A stretch of DNA of 64,000 bases from Wuchereria bancrofti. Its lineage: Eukaryota > Nematoda > Chromadorea > Rhabditida > Onchocercidae. The stretch spans positions 3,916,102-3,980,101 of the forward strand of contig SSBO01000012.1 in NCBI GenBank assembly GCA_005281725.1, in the 5' to 3' direction. The stretch's first letter is position 1. The number at the start of each line of letters is the position of its first letter. The notes below the pieces were generated by a model that worked only from the letters and a program-made list of their open reading frames with translations, was not told where the DNA came from and searched no databases. Both the position numbers and the translations under genes were made by a program. Positions 25,529-50,222 of this stretch are shown here, in pieces.

Positions 25529-26707
25529 ATGTCGGAAAGTGAAGAATCGGAAATATGTAGCGTAGGTGTACATAATGCTGGCGTTTCGGTGTCGCGTGAC
25601 ACTGGTACCAAAGTCGATCTCATCCTCAGGTTCTCTTTTAATGACAACGTATACCAGATTTAGTTGGGAAACACAGTAAATATGAAATTTTGAACTCATC
25701 TTTCTCTATCATAAATATGTTTTGAATATGTTTTGAGTCGAGTGAAAATGGTTCGTGCGCGACTGTTTTTTTTTTTTTGCAGGTATTTAAAGATTTTTTA
25801 TGTAATCGTTTGCAACGTCGAATGTGACTTGATGAAGAATAATGTTTTGAGATACTAAAGTTATACATTTGGTGACGCAGATCACGGTGTCATCGCTTGT
25901 GAAGTGGAATTCTAATTGTAATGTAGTTGTATTTATTTTCATTTGTTCAGAATCGGTGGCCTACGGAAGCGGCGCAGTTTTTTTGCATCACTTATAAGCG
26001 CCTTCAAGAAACCATCTGATCCTTCGAAAATGTGTGCAAATGCTACCTTTACTATGTTCAATTTAACAACTTCTTCACTACAATTTTCCATTGATGTACA
26101 AACTGAGCGGCGAGAAAGACGAAAAAAAGGCAATACAAACCGTGTAGATACTTATACGTGCTTCATTCGGAAATTTCCAAGCAATGTGAATCCTGATTCA
26201 GCAGAGTTTGAGGTTAGCCTTTATATGTATCTGTGATTAAATAATGTATTCCCATTTATTTTGATTTATTCGACTCAAAGGTCATTTATTGGATTATTGT
26301 TGCAGAAACTTGTACATCTATGATTGATCTTTTTAATATTATTTGAGAAGTCGAAACGAGTTTTTGTAAAAGTGTTTCCAAAATTTGTTTTCATTTCTTG
26401 CTAAGCAACTCACACTTTCTACTAGTTTTCTCACCCAAAATAACAAGATAATGATGTTCAATGGTTTATTAGATTTGAGAACACCTCATTTGGTAGCTCA
26501 CAGTTACTAAATCATTCCGGTAGAAATGAGATTTCACAAAATTGAAGGTACCATTTATTTTAAATTTTGATTTCATTCTTATAGATAATGGAACCAACGA
26601 GTGGAAGCTGCTTTATTTTGTTGAGTCTAATGAAAATTGACAATTTGACGACAAACTGGAAAGAATTTCAAGACACGAACGGAACTATAGACTTGTCTTC
26701 TGTTTAA
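25529..26707 (+). CDS. Small three-exon gene, possibly a divergent alpha-crystallin/small heat shock-like protein
   Basis: Exons 25529-25629, 25951-26212 and 26585-26707 join in frame to 161 residues. An acceptor (TTTCAG, ending 25516) lies 12 bases before the ATG, consistent with spliced-leader addition. The N-terminus is acidic (MSESEESE), followed by a basic stretch (LRKRRSFFASL). The middle, FSIDVQTERRERR to FIRKFPSNVNPDSAEFE, has the spacing of the alpha-crystallin pattern 'F-x-R-x-(L)P-x-N-V-(N/D)-P-D-S', and the total length fits small heat shock proteins. Conserved glycines of the classic domain are not obvious and the C-terminus lacks an IxI motif, so the identity is tentative. The gene model is better supported than the name. 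The first donor (AG/GTTCTC) is weak. Confidence 0.5.
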
Positions 26708-27434
26708 CTTTTTTTTATTGTTTTCTTCAATGATTTTACGCATGGTGAATCTGTGATTGATAAATTTTATTATTTGCTGAACTAATTTAAGCTAGAATTA
26801 AAGGTATTCTCGAAGCTTAACGTTCTTTATTTTTCCAGCAAGAAGTTTTATTTTAGAGAATGAAGTAGATCCGAATTAGCTGTAAAAACATGAACTATAA
26901 TTGCATGCAATGTATCAACTTCATGTACTTGGCAAGCATTTTGATCTGCATTGAGATTATTATATAACCTTGAGTTTTTCTGACATCATGGGCCTTTACT
27001 TTTACTGGTACGGTCCACTTCATGCATTTTACACTAAGTGACTTTCCCACTTCCAATTATATAAAATTTATCGTAATGTTTACGTAATTCACGTTAGGGA
27101 GTGGTTGTTTTATGCATACAGTAAGGGTACGCTAATATTTGACTTAAGATGATGGTATTGGAAAATGGACTGAAGTATTTTTGTCAAATAAATTGGTGCC
27201 GATATGCTCTGTGTACCGGATATTATTCCTTTCTGGATGTCAAGACTGTCATTACCCATTTGTAAAGTTAAAGTTCAGTGTTGACAGTCCTTTGCATGCG
27301 CAGGAGTTTTTTCGTTGAGCTCAGATCTCGTTTGTGTTGGGTATATGTGTTTCTTTAGCTGCAAAGGAATTAGGCAATTACTCAACTTGCCAAAGTTAAT
27401 TTTGCGAATAAGTTTTTAGTTTTTTTTTTTTAGT
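26708..27434. other. Non-coding spacer
   Basis: A/T-rich, ending in a T-run (27420-27431) that directly abuts the inverted duplication. No gene or RNA was recognised. Confidence 0.5.
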
Positions 27435-28064
27435 CGTCCGATTAACCTTCCAAATTTTCTGAGGCAGAATAAATCTTCGATCGCTTGACAGTGTCTCTCT
27501 GTTTTGATCTCATCCAAGTCTTGGTCGACGCTCCAAAATGTTCTGTAGTGACTTCTGTTTTGGTGGTTAGTGAATGTTAACACAGCAAAACATGAATCAC
27601 TTCAAAACAAGCCTTGTAAATTTTGCGAATGAACGCAATAAAGTAAGAACGCAAATACAATGCAACACACTTCGTTTGCTTTCCCAGAAATCAAAACCAC
27701 AGCTTTGCGTTTGACATGAGAGGTTCTATCGTCTGCTCCAAATTCCATCTTTTTTAAATATATTCAAGAATTTTCATAATCATCAGAGAATGTTCGGATA
27801 CTTCCACCTACACATAGGGGCGCTGCATCTTATCTGTCATTCACTCACCTGGTTACCTTTACTCTGTGGGGCATTTCCGCTTTATTGTTTGTGGTGAAGT
27901 AATGACAGGTCATATCCGTTATGTGTTGAACAGATGTTGTGCCACGTTGCGAAGTACATTTTTCTTATTCTTATACATAGCATTAAGAGAAAAGTTGGCA
28001 AAACTTGTGTGTATTCACATTTTCACGATAGTTCGAATCTGCTTTAAATTCATTACATGCGAAG
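27435..28064 (+). repeat. 630 bp inverted duplication, copy B
   Basis: Reverse complement of 10526-11155 with equal length and only isolated substitutions noted. The two copies are 16.3 kb apart and bracket the retrotransposon nest and the small gene at 25.5 kb. Confidence 0.92.
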
Positions 28065-28949
28065 CTTATTTATACCGTAGATATTCACTTATCGAGACTT
28101 GTTATTATCCATAAATCAACCTCTTAGTAGTATAAACAGTTGGTTACACGTGTGTGCCATTAAGATCACTCCATCTTAAAGGATGTCCCACTCTCCGACC
28201 TCATTTCCCAACTGCTAATATCAATGAACAAATAGCCAATGCTAAGGTACCTCTGGGACTAACGCTTTTCAACGTGGGTACGACCAGGGCCGAGCAATAT
28301 TTGCGAAATAGAAGCGTAGGTCAAGCGATTGCCGTTAATTGTTATGTTTCTGCGGTGAGGTAACTCCAGCTGTGCGTATGTTGTGAGGTGGGTAACTCAC
28401 GTTTTGTTGTGGCTAGGAAGAGACGTTTTCATCTATGCAGATGAATCTTTTGTTTGGGGTGGTTTGGTGGAGGAACAGGCGTCGCATTGGTTTATTCGTA
28501 GTATTTGTGATTTTTGTGATGTTCATTTCTCTAGTTCACCCTTTTTCTTATTAGTAAGAAGCGCAATTTTTAGAGCGGTATATACATTTTGAATGTTTTT
28601 TAGTGAAGGACTTAGTAAGTACAAAGCTAGTTGGTGGAGGGGAGAATTAGGTAGACATGGTACTCAGAAGGGTAGTGTTATCCATTTCAGTTATCTATAT
28701 ATATATATATATATATTAAGACGTTATGCGTAGTATGTAGCAGTGGTGAGGAGTAATTATTATTAGATATAATTAGCTGATTAGGTGTAGCATGAGGTGA
28801 TTGGATGGGAGTAATTAGGTGTGGTAAAGGAGTTTTCAAACTCTGTATAAGTGTGGTTTTGAGCTCTTTTGCTTCCAGTTTATTGCATGGTTGAACAACA
28901 TATCTCCTTTTCAAGAAGATTTTAAGAAGACTGTTTCTCAACATTTCAG
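28065..28949. other. Spacer upstream of RPLP2
   Basis: Contains a TA repeat at 28695-28716 and two short plus-strand open frames without family resemblance. The RPLP2 promoter should lie here, but no defined element was recognised. Confidence 0.5.
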
Positions 28950-28950
28950 G
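28944..28950 (+). promoter_or_regulatory. Probable spliced-leader acceptor of RPLP2
   Basis: TTTCAG immediately before a 20-base leader and the ATG, with no in-frame upstream exon. In nematodes this arrangement is typical for SL1 addition. Confidence 0.5.
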
Positions 28951-28969
28951 AATTATTTACTACATAAAC

Positions 28970-29667
28970 ATGAGGTATGTGTCAGCTTACATGTTGGCAG
29001 CGATGGGAACCAAGCATCATGTAACAGCGAATGACATCGGGAATATTCTCGGGTCGGTTGGTGTCGATTGCGAACATGATAAAGTCGAAGATGTTATTAA
29101 GAAAATGGAAGGGAAAACGTTGGATGAATTGATAAGGGAAGGATCAAAGTACCTCGCATCAGTATCAGTTGCACCGCCATGTATCGGTCCGCTTTTATTG
29201 ATAATTACGTGTATTGAGCTTATGTTTTTTTTTAAAAAATAGCTGCGAGACTTCTTCAAATCACTTTTTAAGAAAGAATACATGTCTTCTAATGGTTCTG
29301 GATTCCAGTCAATATCCAAACCTTGTTGTAAGCTAAAGAACTTCTTGCCCATAAAATAGTTGATAATGCTCATGGAACTTCTAGAATCATAAATACTGGG
29401 AGTGTTTTCTTAAAACAATGTTTACAGGTCGCCTGGACTTAAGTAATTGGATTTTCAACTGCATTTAATTTTTGTAGGTTTGAGTAGCATTGTATTGATA
29501 TGTCTTCATTAATATTTTTTTTATCAGGTGGTACACTTACTGCTAGTGCTGCTACTTCCCTCGCAGATAATAAAGATGCTATCACAGCTTCATCAGCGAA
29601 GAAGGAGGAAAAGAAAGAGAAAGAGGAAGAGTCTGATGAAGATATGGGTTTCGGTCTTTTCGATTGA
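28970..29667 (+). CDS. RPLP2: 60S acidic ribosomal protein P2
   Basis: Stalk protein of the large ribosomal subunit that helps recruit elongation factors. Exon 1 starts at 28970 (MRYVSAYMLAAMG, then the P2 helix pattern DIGNILGSVGVDC and GKTLDELIREG). Exon 2 is 29528-29667 and ends with the hallmark acidic tail KKEKEEESDEDMGFGLFD, which binds GTPase factors and is phosphorylated in other species. The exon 1 donor must leave one base over. Two candidates fit: GTATCG after 29180, or GTCCGC after 29185. They differ by about two residues in the variable alanine-rich hinge. An acceptor TTTCAG ending at 28949 lies 20 bases before the ATG and suggests spliced-leader trans-splicing. Length is about 116-118 residues, normal for P2. 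Confidence 0.95.
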
Positions 29668-29827
29668 TTCTTTTTCATTATTCTTGTTTTGTTATTTCAA
29701 AATTCATGTCTGATGAAGAAAAGAACATTAACATCTATTTATGTGGCTTACAACATGGCATTATATTTGAGAATTTCAATAATCTAGCAGGATTGGTTTC
29801 TCCGGAATTGTGATACTGGCTCCAGGT

Positions 29828-29880
29828 GATAAATTAATGAATTATGAAAACAATACGTATTTATAATTCATTAATTTATC
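29828..29880. repeat. Perfect 18 bp inverted repeat downstream of RPLP2
   Basis: Arms 29828-29845 and 29863-29880 are exact complements with a 17-base loop. Imperfect pairing may extend outward. It lies 160 bp after the RPLP2 stop. Confidence 0.85.
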
Positions 29881-30640
29881 GGTTCCCAGCATAATTAAAG
29901 CGGAGAACAGGAGTTTTATGCTTCGTAATGCTTGCAATGTGAAGGGACAGTGCTATTTTTTGGTATGACTGAGACCAGTTCAAATATAATGTAGGGAACT
30001 CACTCATTTTGTTAGGTGAGGTTTAGTTGGACGTATTAGGTCTGAACAGAGGATGACAATGCGGTGCAGGTGGTGTTTGTTAGACCAAACAATGCATTTC
30101 AAAGCTGGAGATTGCTGGCGGTGTTTTTGTGATTCCCGTTGTTATGTCGTCTTCAAACCTGGCGAAATTTTTGGACGAATATCGAAAATAATCTCCAGAT
30201 TGCTCCGTAATTGAAATGATAGTGCACATGGTGGCTTGTTAGTTTGAAATGTGCAGATATGCGTATTCTTGTATGTGATTTAGATAGCAGAGTGGATGAT
30301 TGGGAGCTGGCTGACATTCTAGTGGAACATCGAAGGTTGTGATGGGAATGTGGATGTTGATGGTGACAGTGTTGTGGTTTAGAAGGTCGTAGGTCCCTTG
30401 TGTAGCCCCTCGTATCACTTCATATCGCTTTGCTTATCTGCCGCTTCCTTGTTTTGAAGAGATGCGTGAGAAATATATTATACCTGAAAGGAAGACAGGT
30501 ACGAATAATGGAGCCTGCGAAAGTGAGGATGTGGTACTTTTTGGAATTTATCCCTGATCAGATTGTTTATAATTACCAGCTTCTTATTTAATTCACCTCT
30601 TTTATTGTTTGCCGGTTCCTTAGTAACTGTTCCTTACTAC
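29881..30640. other. Non-coding spacer
   Basis: No gene, repeat or RNA recognised between the hairpin and the LTR fragment. Confidence 0.5.
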
Positions 30641-30649
30641 TTAATGTAA

Positions 30650-31031
30650 ATTATGTTAGAATTTCACAAAATTAACAGCACTTCGTCTAGCTGATCTCCT
30701 TTGTGGTTTGTCAACTCATCACCCAGAACTGTTGACGAGGTTAACAGCACTTTGTTTAACTGACCTCGTTTGCGGCACTGAAATCATGCGTTTTGTTATG
30801 AGTTAATGCCTACCGTATAAGGAGTTATAAGCTTTATTGAGCAATGTGGGATTCACTACTCTCCTATAAACTAAATCCTCAAGCTTTCTAATATCGTTCA
30901 GTAACTACGATCAATGATGATCTTTATCTCAGTAAAATAAAGATTGATCAAACGTCACTTTCTCTGCAAAGCAACAACTTTACAAACTACTCGAGTCAAT
31001 CTATTTCATAACAATTATTTGGTGTCCGAAA
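30650..31031 (+). mobile_element. LTR fragment with primer binding site (BEL/Pao-like)
   Basis: Ends in ATTATT then TGGTGTCCGAAA (31020-31031), the same arrangement as at 15754. It contains an internal imperfect direct duplication of about 30 bp (30671-30703 and 30740-30771, TTAACAGCACTT words). Sequence after 31031 has no sustained gag frame. 30880-31015 resembles 15600-15740, placing it in the same family. Confidence 0.6.
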
Positions 31032-31376
31032 TCGGATGCATCTGCGTCCGTTTGATAACAAATTATGTGTCAAACAACAAGTGAAAAGAGAATGAGACCG
31101 CCATAAATGGAGATCGACATTGGGCTTGCACCCAGCTCGCATGTGGGAAGAAGAAAGTTCCAATGAAAGATGCAAAAACAAAAACACAAAGTGTCATATC
31201 TAAAGCGCCTTCCATCACCAAGAACACTTTAGAAGGAAGATGCTATGAAAGTAAGTGACATTCCTGCGACGATAGTCCAGTATACCAAGCAGGTCGCCTG
31301 CCTAACGGGCACCCATCAAGCAAACTGGCCCTATAAAGGTACTGTTGTCAAATAGGATCTGATTTCAGTAGATTAT

Positions 31377-31533
31377 AGTTGTTGCTTTGCAGAGAAAGAG
31401 ACGTTTGATCAGTCTTTATTTTATTGAGGTAAAGATCATCATTGATTGTAGTTATTGAACAATATGAGAAAGCTTGAGGGTTTAGTTTATAGGAGTGAAT
31501 CCCACATTGCTCAATAAAGGTTATAACTCCTTA
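31377..31533 (-). repeat. Inverted copy of LTR segment 30818-30979
   Basis: 157 bp that reads, on the minus strand, almost the same as 30818-30979 (roughly nine in ten bases by eye, with one small gap). It stops short of the primer binding site. With its partner it forms a large inverted repeat around about 400 bp of unrelated sequence. Confidence 0.85.
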
Positions 31534-31689
31534 TGGATGATGAATATTGGATAAATGATTTCTTACGTGACATTGGAAGATTTGTCCAAGGAATGTTTGG
31601 ACAAGACAGTCTTTAATTCTATGGATTTAATATAATTTTATTTATGCATATTATAATCCGATTTTTTCGACAGTACTCACTCTGTTAGA

Positions 31690-32353
31690 CTGCACTAGCG
31701 ATTGCCGTCACCACTGACCATGTTGGCGAGGAAGCAGTGAAGGTTGGTGGGGAAAAGAATACACTTGGGGGGGAGTTAGCAGTTAGCAGGATCGTCGTCA
31801 TCTGAAGAGGGAGAGCGTCGCTGATTAATGAAAGGAGGCCCTTTGGCTACTTGGCTAGTGCTTCTGCTGCCGCCATCGCTTTCGTTAAACGGAGAATATC
31901 GGTGGATGAAAAAAGATGTGTCTAAATGAGTAGCTAGCTAGCAGTGGTTCTGGACAGCATAGATAGCTAGCTGGATAGCAGCAAACTTAGCACGCGATAA
32001 GAACGCATGTTTGCAACACAACAACGACTGCAGCAGTAGCAGTTGAGGCAAAACTGACAAGAGCGCTGCTGTTACTTCAGCGTACTTTCAGGGATATAGA
32101 CATGCCACCACACCGAGTGCAGTGGAATCGAGTCTTTACGAGTTGGTGAAGTGAGCTCGTCTTACTAGCTTTATGCTAGAAGTGCTGCTGCTACTACAAC
32201 TATCGCTGCTGCGGTCTTCATTGCTGCTACTACTACTGATCGTGTTGTTTCCTCAGAAATCAATAGCTAAGGGGGAGAGTTTGCGTTGCTCGTCGGGTAG
32301 CTCGTTGGTGGAAGAAACTGTTCCTCGAGAACAAATGAACTAGTCCCTTCTAC
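31690..32353 (+). promoter_or_regulatory. CTG/CAG- and CTA-rich region, possible 5' region of the calcium channel gene
   Basis: Locally higher G+C than its surroundings, with many GCTGCTGC, GCAGCAG and CTAGCTAGC words and no long open frame. It directly precedes a short ATG exon with a strong donor (32354-32360). A role as promoter or 5' untranslated region of egl-19 is inference. Confidence 0.35.
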
Positions 32354-32360
32354 ATGTCGG
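32354..32360 (+). CDS. Candidate alternative first coding exon of egl-19 (ATG TCG G)
   Basis: ATGTCGG is followed by GTAAGAG, a strong donor. Joined to the acceptor ending at 36411, the frame continues as MSVLVS and then the MMASSTEED start of the channel, with no stop. This would give a 1,905-residue isoform and a 4.05 kb first intron. It is supported only by phase and splice signals; the ATG at 36423 is sufficient by itself. Confidence 0.35.
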
Positions 32361-32657
32361 GTAAGAGTATCTGTTTTAACTGCTTATTATTATTATCTCC
32401 TATTTCATTATTTTCCTACCGTAACATTACACCTTCATTGGTGCCAATATTGATAACATCATTAATTTCTTCTCTCAATATTTGTGCTCGCAATAAAGTA
32501 GAAAAATGCTCCCTAATTAATTTACTAATCCTATAGTGATGGGAAAGAATATTAGCTAATCAACCAGCATGGTTTACTTTGCACTGAATTCCAGATTGCT
32601 CCAAATCTACCAGTTCATCTCTGTCTTTTTTATATTTCCGTCATTAATTTCTTCTCT

Positions 32658-32659
<2 letters not shown>

Positions 32660-32691
<32 letters not shown>
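32660..32691. repeat. TA dinucleotide repeat
   Basis: About 15 consecutive TA units in the putative first intron or upstream region of egl-19. Confidence 0.95.
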
Positions 32692-32692
<1 letters not shown>

Positions 32693-33301
32693 GTTTAGAA
32701 AAAGCACGATTAGAAAATCCATATACTGCCTATGTGATTCGTAGTGAGATTCGGATGTAAGTTGTGTAAGAAATGTGCGGTTTCAAATTACTTCTTAATT
32801 TGGTATCTCAAGATTTCCTTAGTAATTCACACCTTTACTCAGCATCTCTTTTCTTATTCATTTACTCATAAATCAAGCTTCTTAACACTGTCAGTAAACA
32901 ATTCAATTGATGGACTTTTGAATTTCTTTCTTCAGTTGGAAATGCCTTTGTAAATTCTGAGCTTTAGATTTTGAATTGCATATAAATTCTAATTGCTTTT
33001 CTCCAAATTTTTAGATATAAATATTTCTCGATTTTAATTATTCTTGATGTTCTGGAATTTGTCTGTGGAAATTTAGAATTATGCTATTCATAGAATTTGG
33101 CTGGCAAGATATAGCAGAGAAAAACTATCTTTCCTGTCCCTTAGCCACTTCAAGTGCTTTATCAATAGATCAAATCCTTCTGTTGCATAACTAAGAAACT
33201 GTGTGAACAAATCTTTTTTCAGGTATTCATCGATATTCAATATTGTTACCACCGTTTATATGACTGACTTGCAATAAATTATAGATAATCTTCTCATACC
33301 T

Positions 33302-33360
33302 TATATATATATAGAGAGAGAGAGAGAGCGAGAGAGATAGAGAAAATGAGAGAGACAGGG
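33302..33360. repeat. TA then GA dinucleotide repeat
   Basis: TATATATATA runs into about nine GA units, then a degenerate purine-rich tail. Confidence 0.9.
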
Positions 33361-36300
33361 GGAGAGGATTTCATTTAATTTCAAATTTTATTGAGAACTA
33401 TTTTTCAGCATTTTTTTATTTTCGTTTGAATGAGTTTAGGACATTAAATTTCTGTGTTCGATTTATAATGATAAAAAAAAATCCCAACTTGCAGTAATTG
33501 CGATGTTTTTTAAAAAGTGGGAGACAAAGGGAGAAAAAAATCGTGGAATTTCATTAGAATTTTCATTCATCGGAAGTAGTGGCGAAAAAAGACAATTCAG
33601 TATGGAACAGAACTTCCGGTAATTAGGAAGCTTATAGTTCCGGTCAACCTAATTGGACATTCTCCTCAAGGGATTCAGTGATTCAATCTTCTTTCAGCTG
33701 TCCTTACTATGTCCTCCTGGCTGCGTGTATTATTTGAAAACCGTGCTAGAATATTTTTTTCTTTTACTTCGTAGGGAAAAAAATTTCTGTATTAAAATCC
33801 TGATTACTGCTTGTTAGAGAAAGTCTTTACTAATCTTGATACTTTTGTAGTAGAATCTCATTTCATTTCGAAAACATATTTAATAAAAAAAAAACATTTC
33901 ATAAGTTGCAGTTGCGATTTTTTAGGAATGAAACTGAAAAAGTATCCGCGTTTATGAGTTCCGAAATAATTTGTCACTTGGGAAAATTGCGGTCTGTTTT
34001 GCAACAGCCACACCAAGCAGGACCAGTGTGTCTGTTTTTTGACTACCAAAACACAATTAGTTGAGCTTATCAGTAAGTTCATGGATTGCAATGATTATTT
34101 CTGTAGTTTACGACACTTTTTTTGATAACTATAATATCTCCATTTCTGCCCCATTTGAGACTAAATCTAATAATTAAAGAGATGTGTCCCCAATTAGTGT
34201 TGACAAATTTTAGTTTCGACTTTGGTTTGGTTTACTGCTGACTTTGATAAACCCTCTCCCCGCATCTGTCATGTAAAGTTTCTCCTTCTTCATCCTTTTT
34301 TCTTTAACGATCACAGTTTATTTGCATCCCACACTAACTATTCACTACCACTTGGTGCAGTCACTTTTCGCCGACTTGGTAATTTTCTATGGAATAAGCT
34401 GGAACAAGAATAAGCACCTATAAAGTAGAGTTAAACTAAGAAGAAAGTTGAAAGTTAAGTGAATAACTTTTTAAGCAGCTGGATTTGATAACATCGAAAA
34501 TTCTGTATTCCAAAAAAGTATGAGCTTCACCTCACTCATGTATAAAATGGTTTTTTTTTTGTATCTTAATTGCTGTCTGCAAGATATGCTCCAAACTTCT
34601 AAAATGTTCAGTTCAAAAAAAAGGTAGTTGAAAAGAACTGGTAAAGTAGTTGCGAATATTCCACCCGTTTCGCTTGAAATCTTACCTGGAGAGATTTTAG
34701 AGGAGTTAATCAGAAGGCATTCATTTAGAAATTTTAAGATATTTCAAAAGTATCCCAAAAATTTTCATTTATTATGGTAAGGAAAAATATTTGCACAGAA
34801 ATGCATTCCGCTGTGCTGAACATTGATTTCTCCAATTCCGAATATGCTAATTTTCTAACATAAAAAAAAATATGCACAAATTCAGCCTTTTGCCTGACAG
34901 AAAAAGAGTGAAATAGCAGTTATAATTAATTAATGTTATGTTTAATTTATCTAATCGAGATTCAACCACAAATCGTAACATAAATAAACTCACCAGTCGT
35001 CTTGTAAAGGTTAGGAGAGAAAAGGGAGAAAAAGAAAGGAATAGAAATCCTTATTTTCTATGAAAACTGGATAAAAAAGTACTGGTCTTGTAACTACCAA
35101 CAATTGTCAAAAACTTTTTTCCCACAACATGTATTATTTTTGCCGGAACCTTTCATTCAATTTCGGGTGTTTGAAAATTGTTAAATTTAATCAGACTCCT
35201 TCACAGCAATTATATTGCCTGAATCGTTTGTCTTGGATGTGACAAATGTTCATACTTTTTTCATTTTTCCAAAATGATACAAATTCGGTCGGGAAGATTT
35301 GGAATTTGTATATATAAGCGCTGCGGCAATGAGTTCATTTTATGGAAATCAGAGATCCAGTGTTTACAGATTGTGAACATTGGTCTGTCAAGAATTGCTG
35401 TTTGTACCTGGCATGCTTTTACCACTACTATTTCATTATCTCCATCTTTATCATTAAGATCACCCTCATCGATTAACCAATATTTTTTTTAAGAATACGA
35501 AGCATAAATATGATTTTGGGGTCTCAGATATCCGTAGATTTAAAGTGTTTAGAATTTAAAGTGTTCATGATACTCTCTTCTTTGGCAGTTGGTTATAAAT
35601 TGGGTGAAAGTATTCGTTCCGTTATCATAATAACATTAAATCATCGTTTTTGTACCATATTTTACGTGTATCCAATTCATCATCCACAAACCAATTAAGT
35701 CTACTTATACCCTTACTAGACAAGTTGGGAATGTGAAATGCGTGTTTTTAAAATTTCAGAAGTCTTACAACATTTTCAAACTTCAGTAAAAATGGTGCCT
35801 TCATTTTTGGTCCCAAAACTTACCGATTTTCTGTCAATTATCGGTTCATGGTAAATTTCAAAAACGAAACCATGTCTAACATTCAACACTGATGGTTTTG
35901 CTGCTCCTCATTTTTCTCATTTTAATTTTCAAATTTTAATCCTTCCATATTTCATTTGTAAAAAAATGAAATGTGAAGTAATGAAATGAAAGTCAAGTTT
36001 ATTTGTCAAAAATCAACTAATAGTGAGTACAGACTATATAGCAAGAATATTAACTTGTCAACTCTTATTATACAGTTCGTTTGGTTTAGTTTTTCAAGTT
36101 TTAATTCTCTTACTTTCCCGTAAACTGTTAGTGCATGGATTTAAGGATCTCAGTTTGTTCTGCTTCTTTGCAGCTTTCCTTTCAATCGATTTGCTTTTTT
36201 CTGTACTTACTGAAAAGCTCAAGTTTTCAAAAACTGATAGAACTTATTTCTATGCTTCGACGTTTTTTAATTATTTTTACTTCCAACCATTAATTATCCT

Positions 36301-36422
36301 TACTCATCATTACACATTTTCTTGTATCGTATGACAAATTGGAGAAAAATCACATCTTTTTGGTACCAGTTACATTTTTCTGCACTCTTGAAATAATTAC
36401 TAAAATTTCAGTGCTAGTTAGT

Positions 36423-50222
<13,800 letters not shown>

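Larger units (their letters stand above)
32361..36411 (+). other. Upstream region or first intron of egl-19
   Basis: Non-coding, with a TA repeat (32660-32691), a GA/TA repeat (about 33302-33360) and a 23 bp direct repeat (32459-32481 and 32641-32663). No other gene was recognised. Muscle or neuronal enhancers may lie here, but none can be named from sequence alone. Confidence 0.5.

Noticed and set aside
28154..28592. Two short plus-strand frames before RPLP2
   Set aside because: No motif, no phase-compatible splice with RPLP2, and the P2 start at 28970 with its own acceptor explains the gene.
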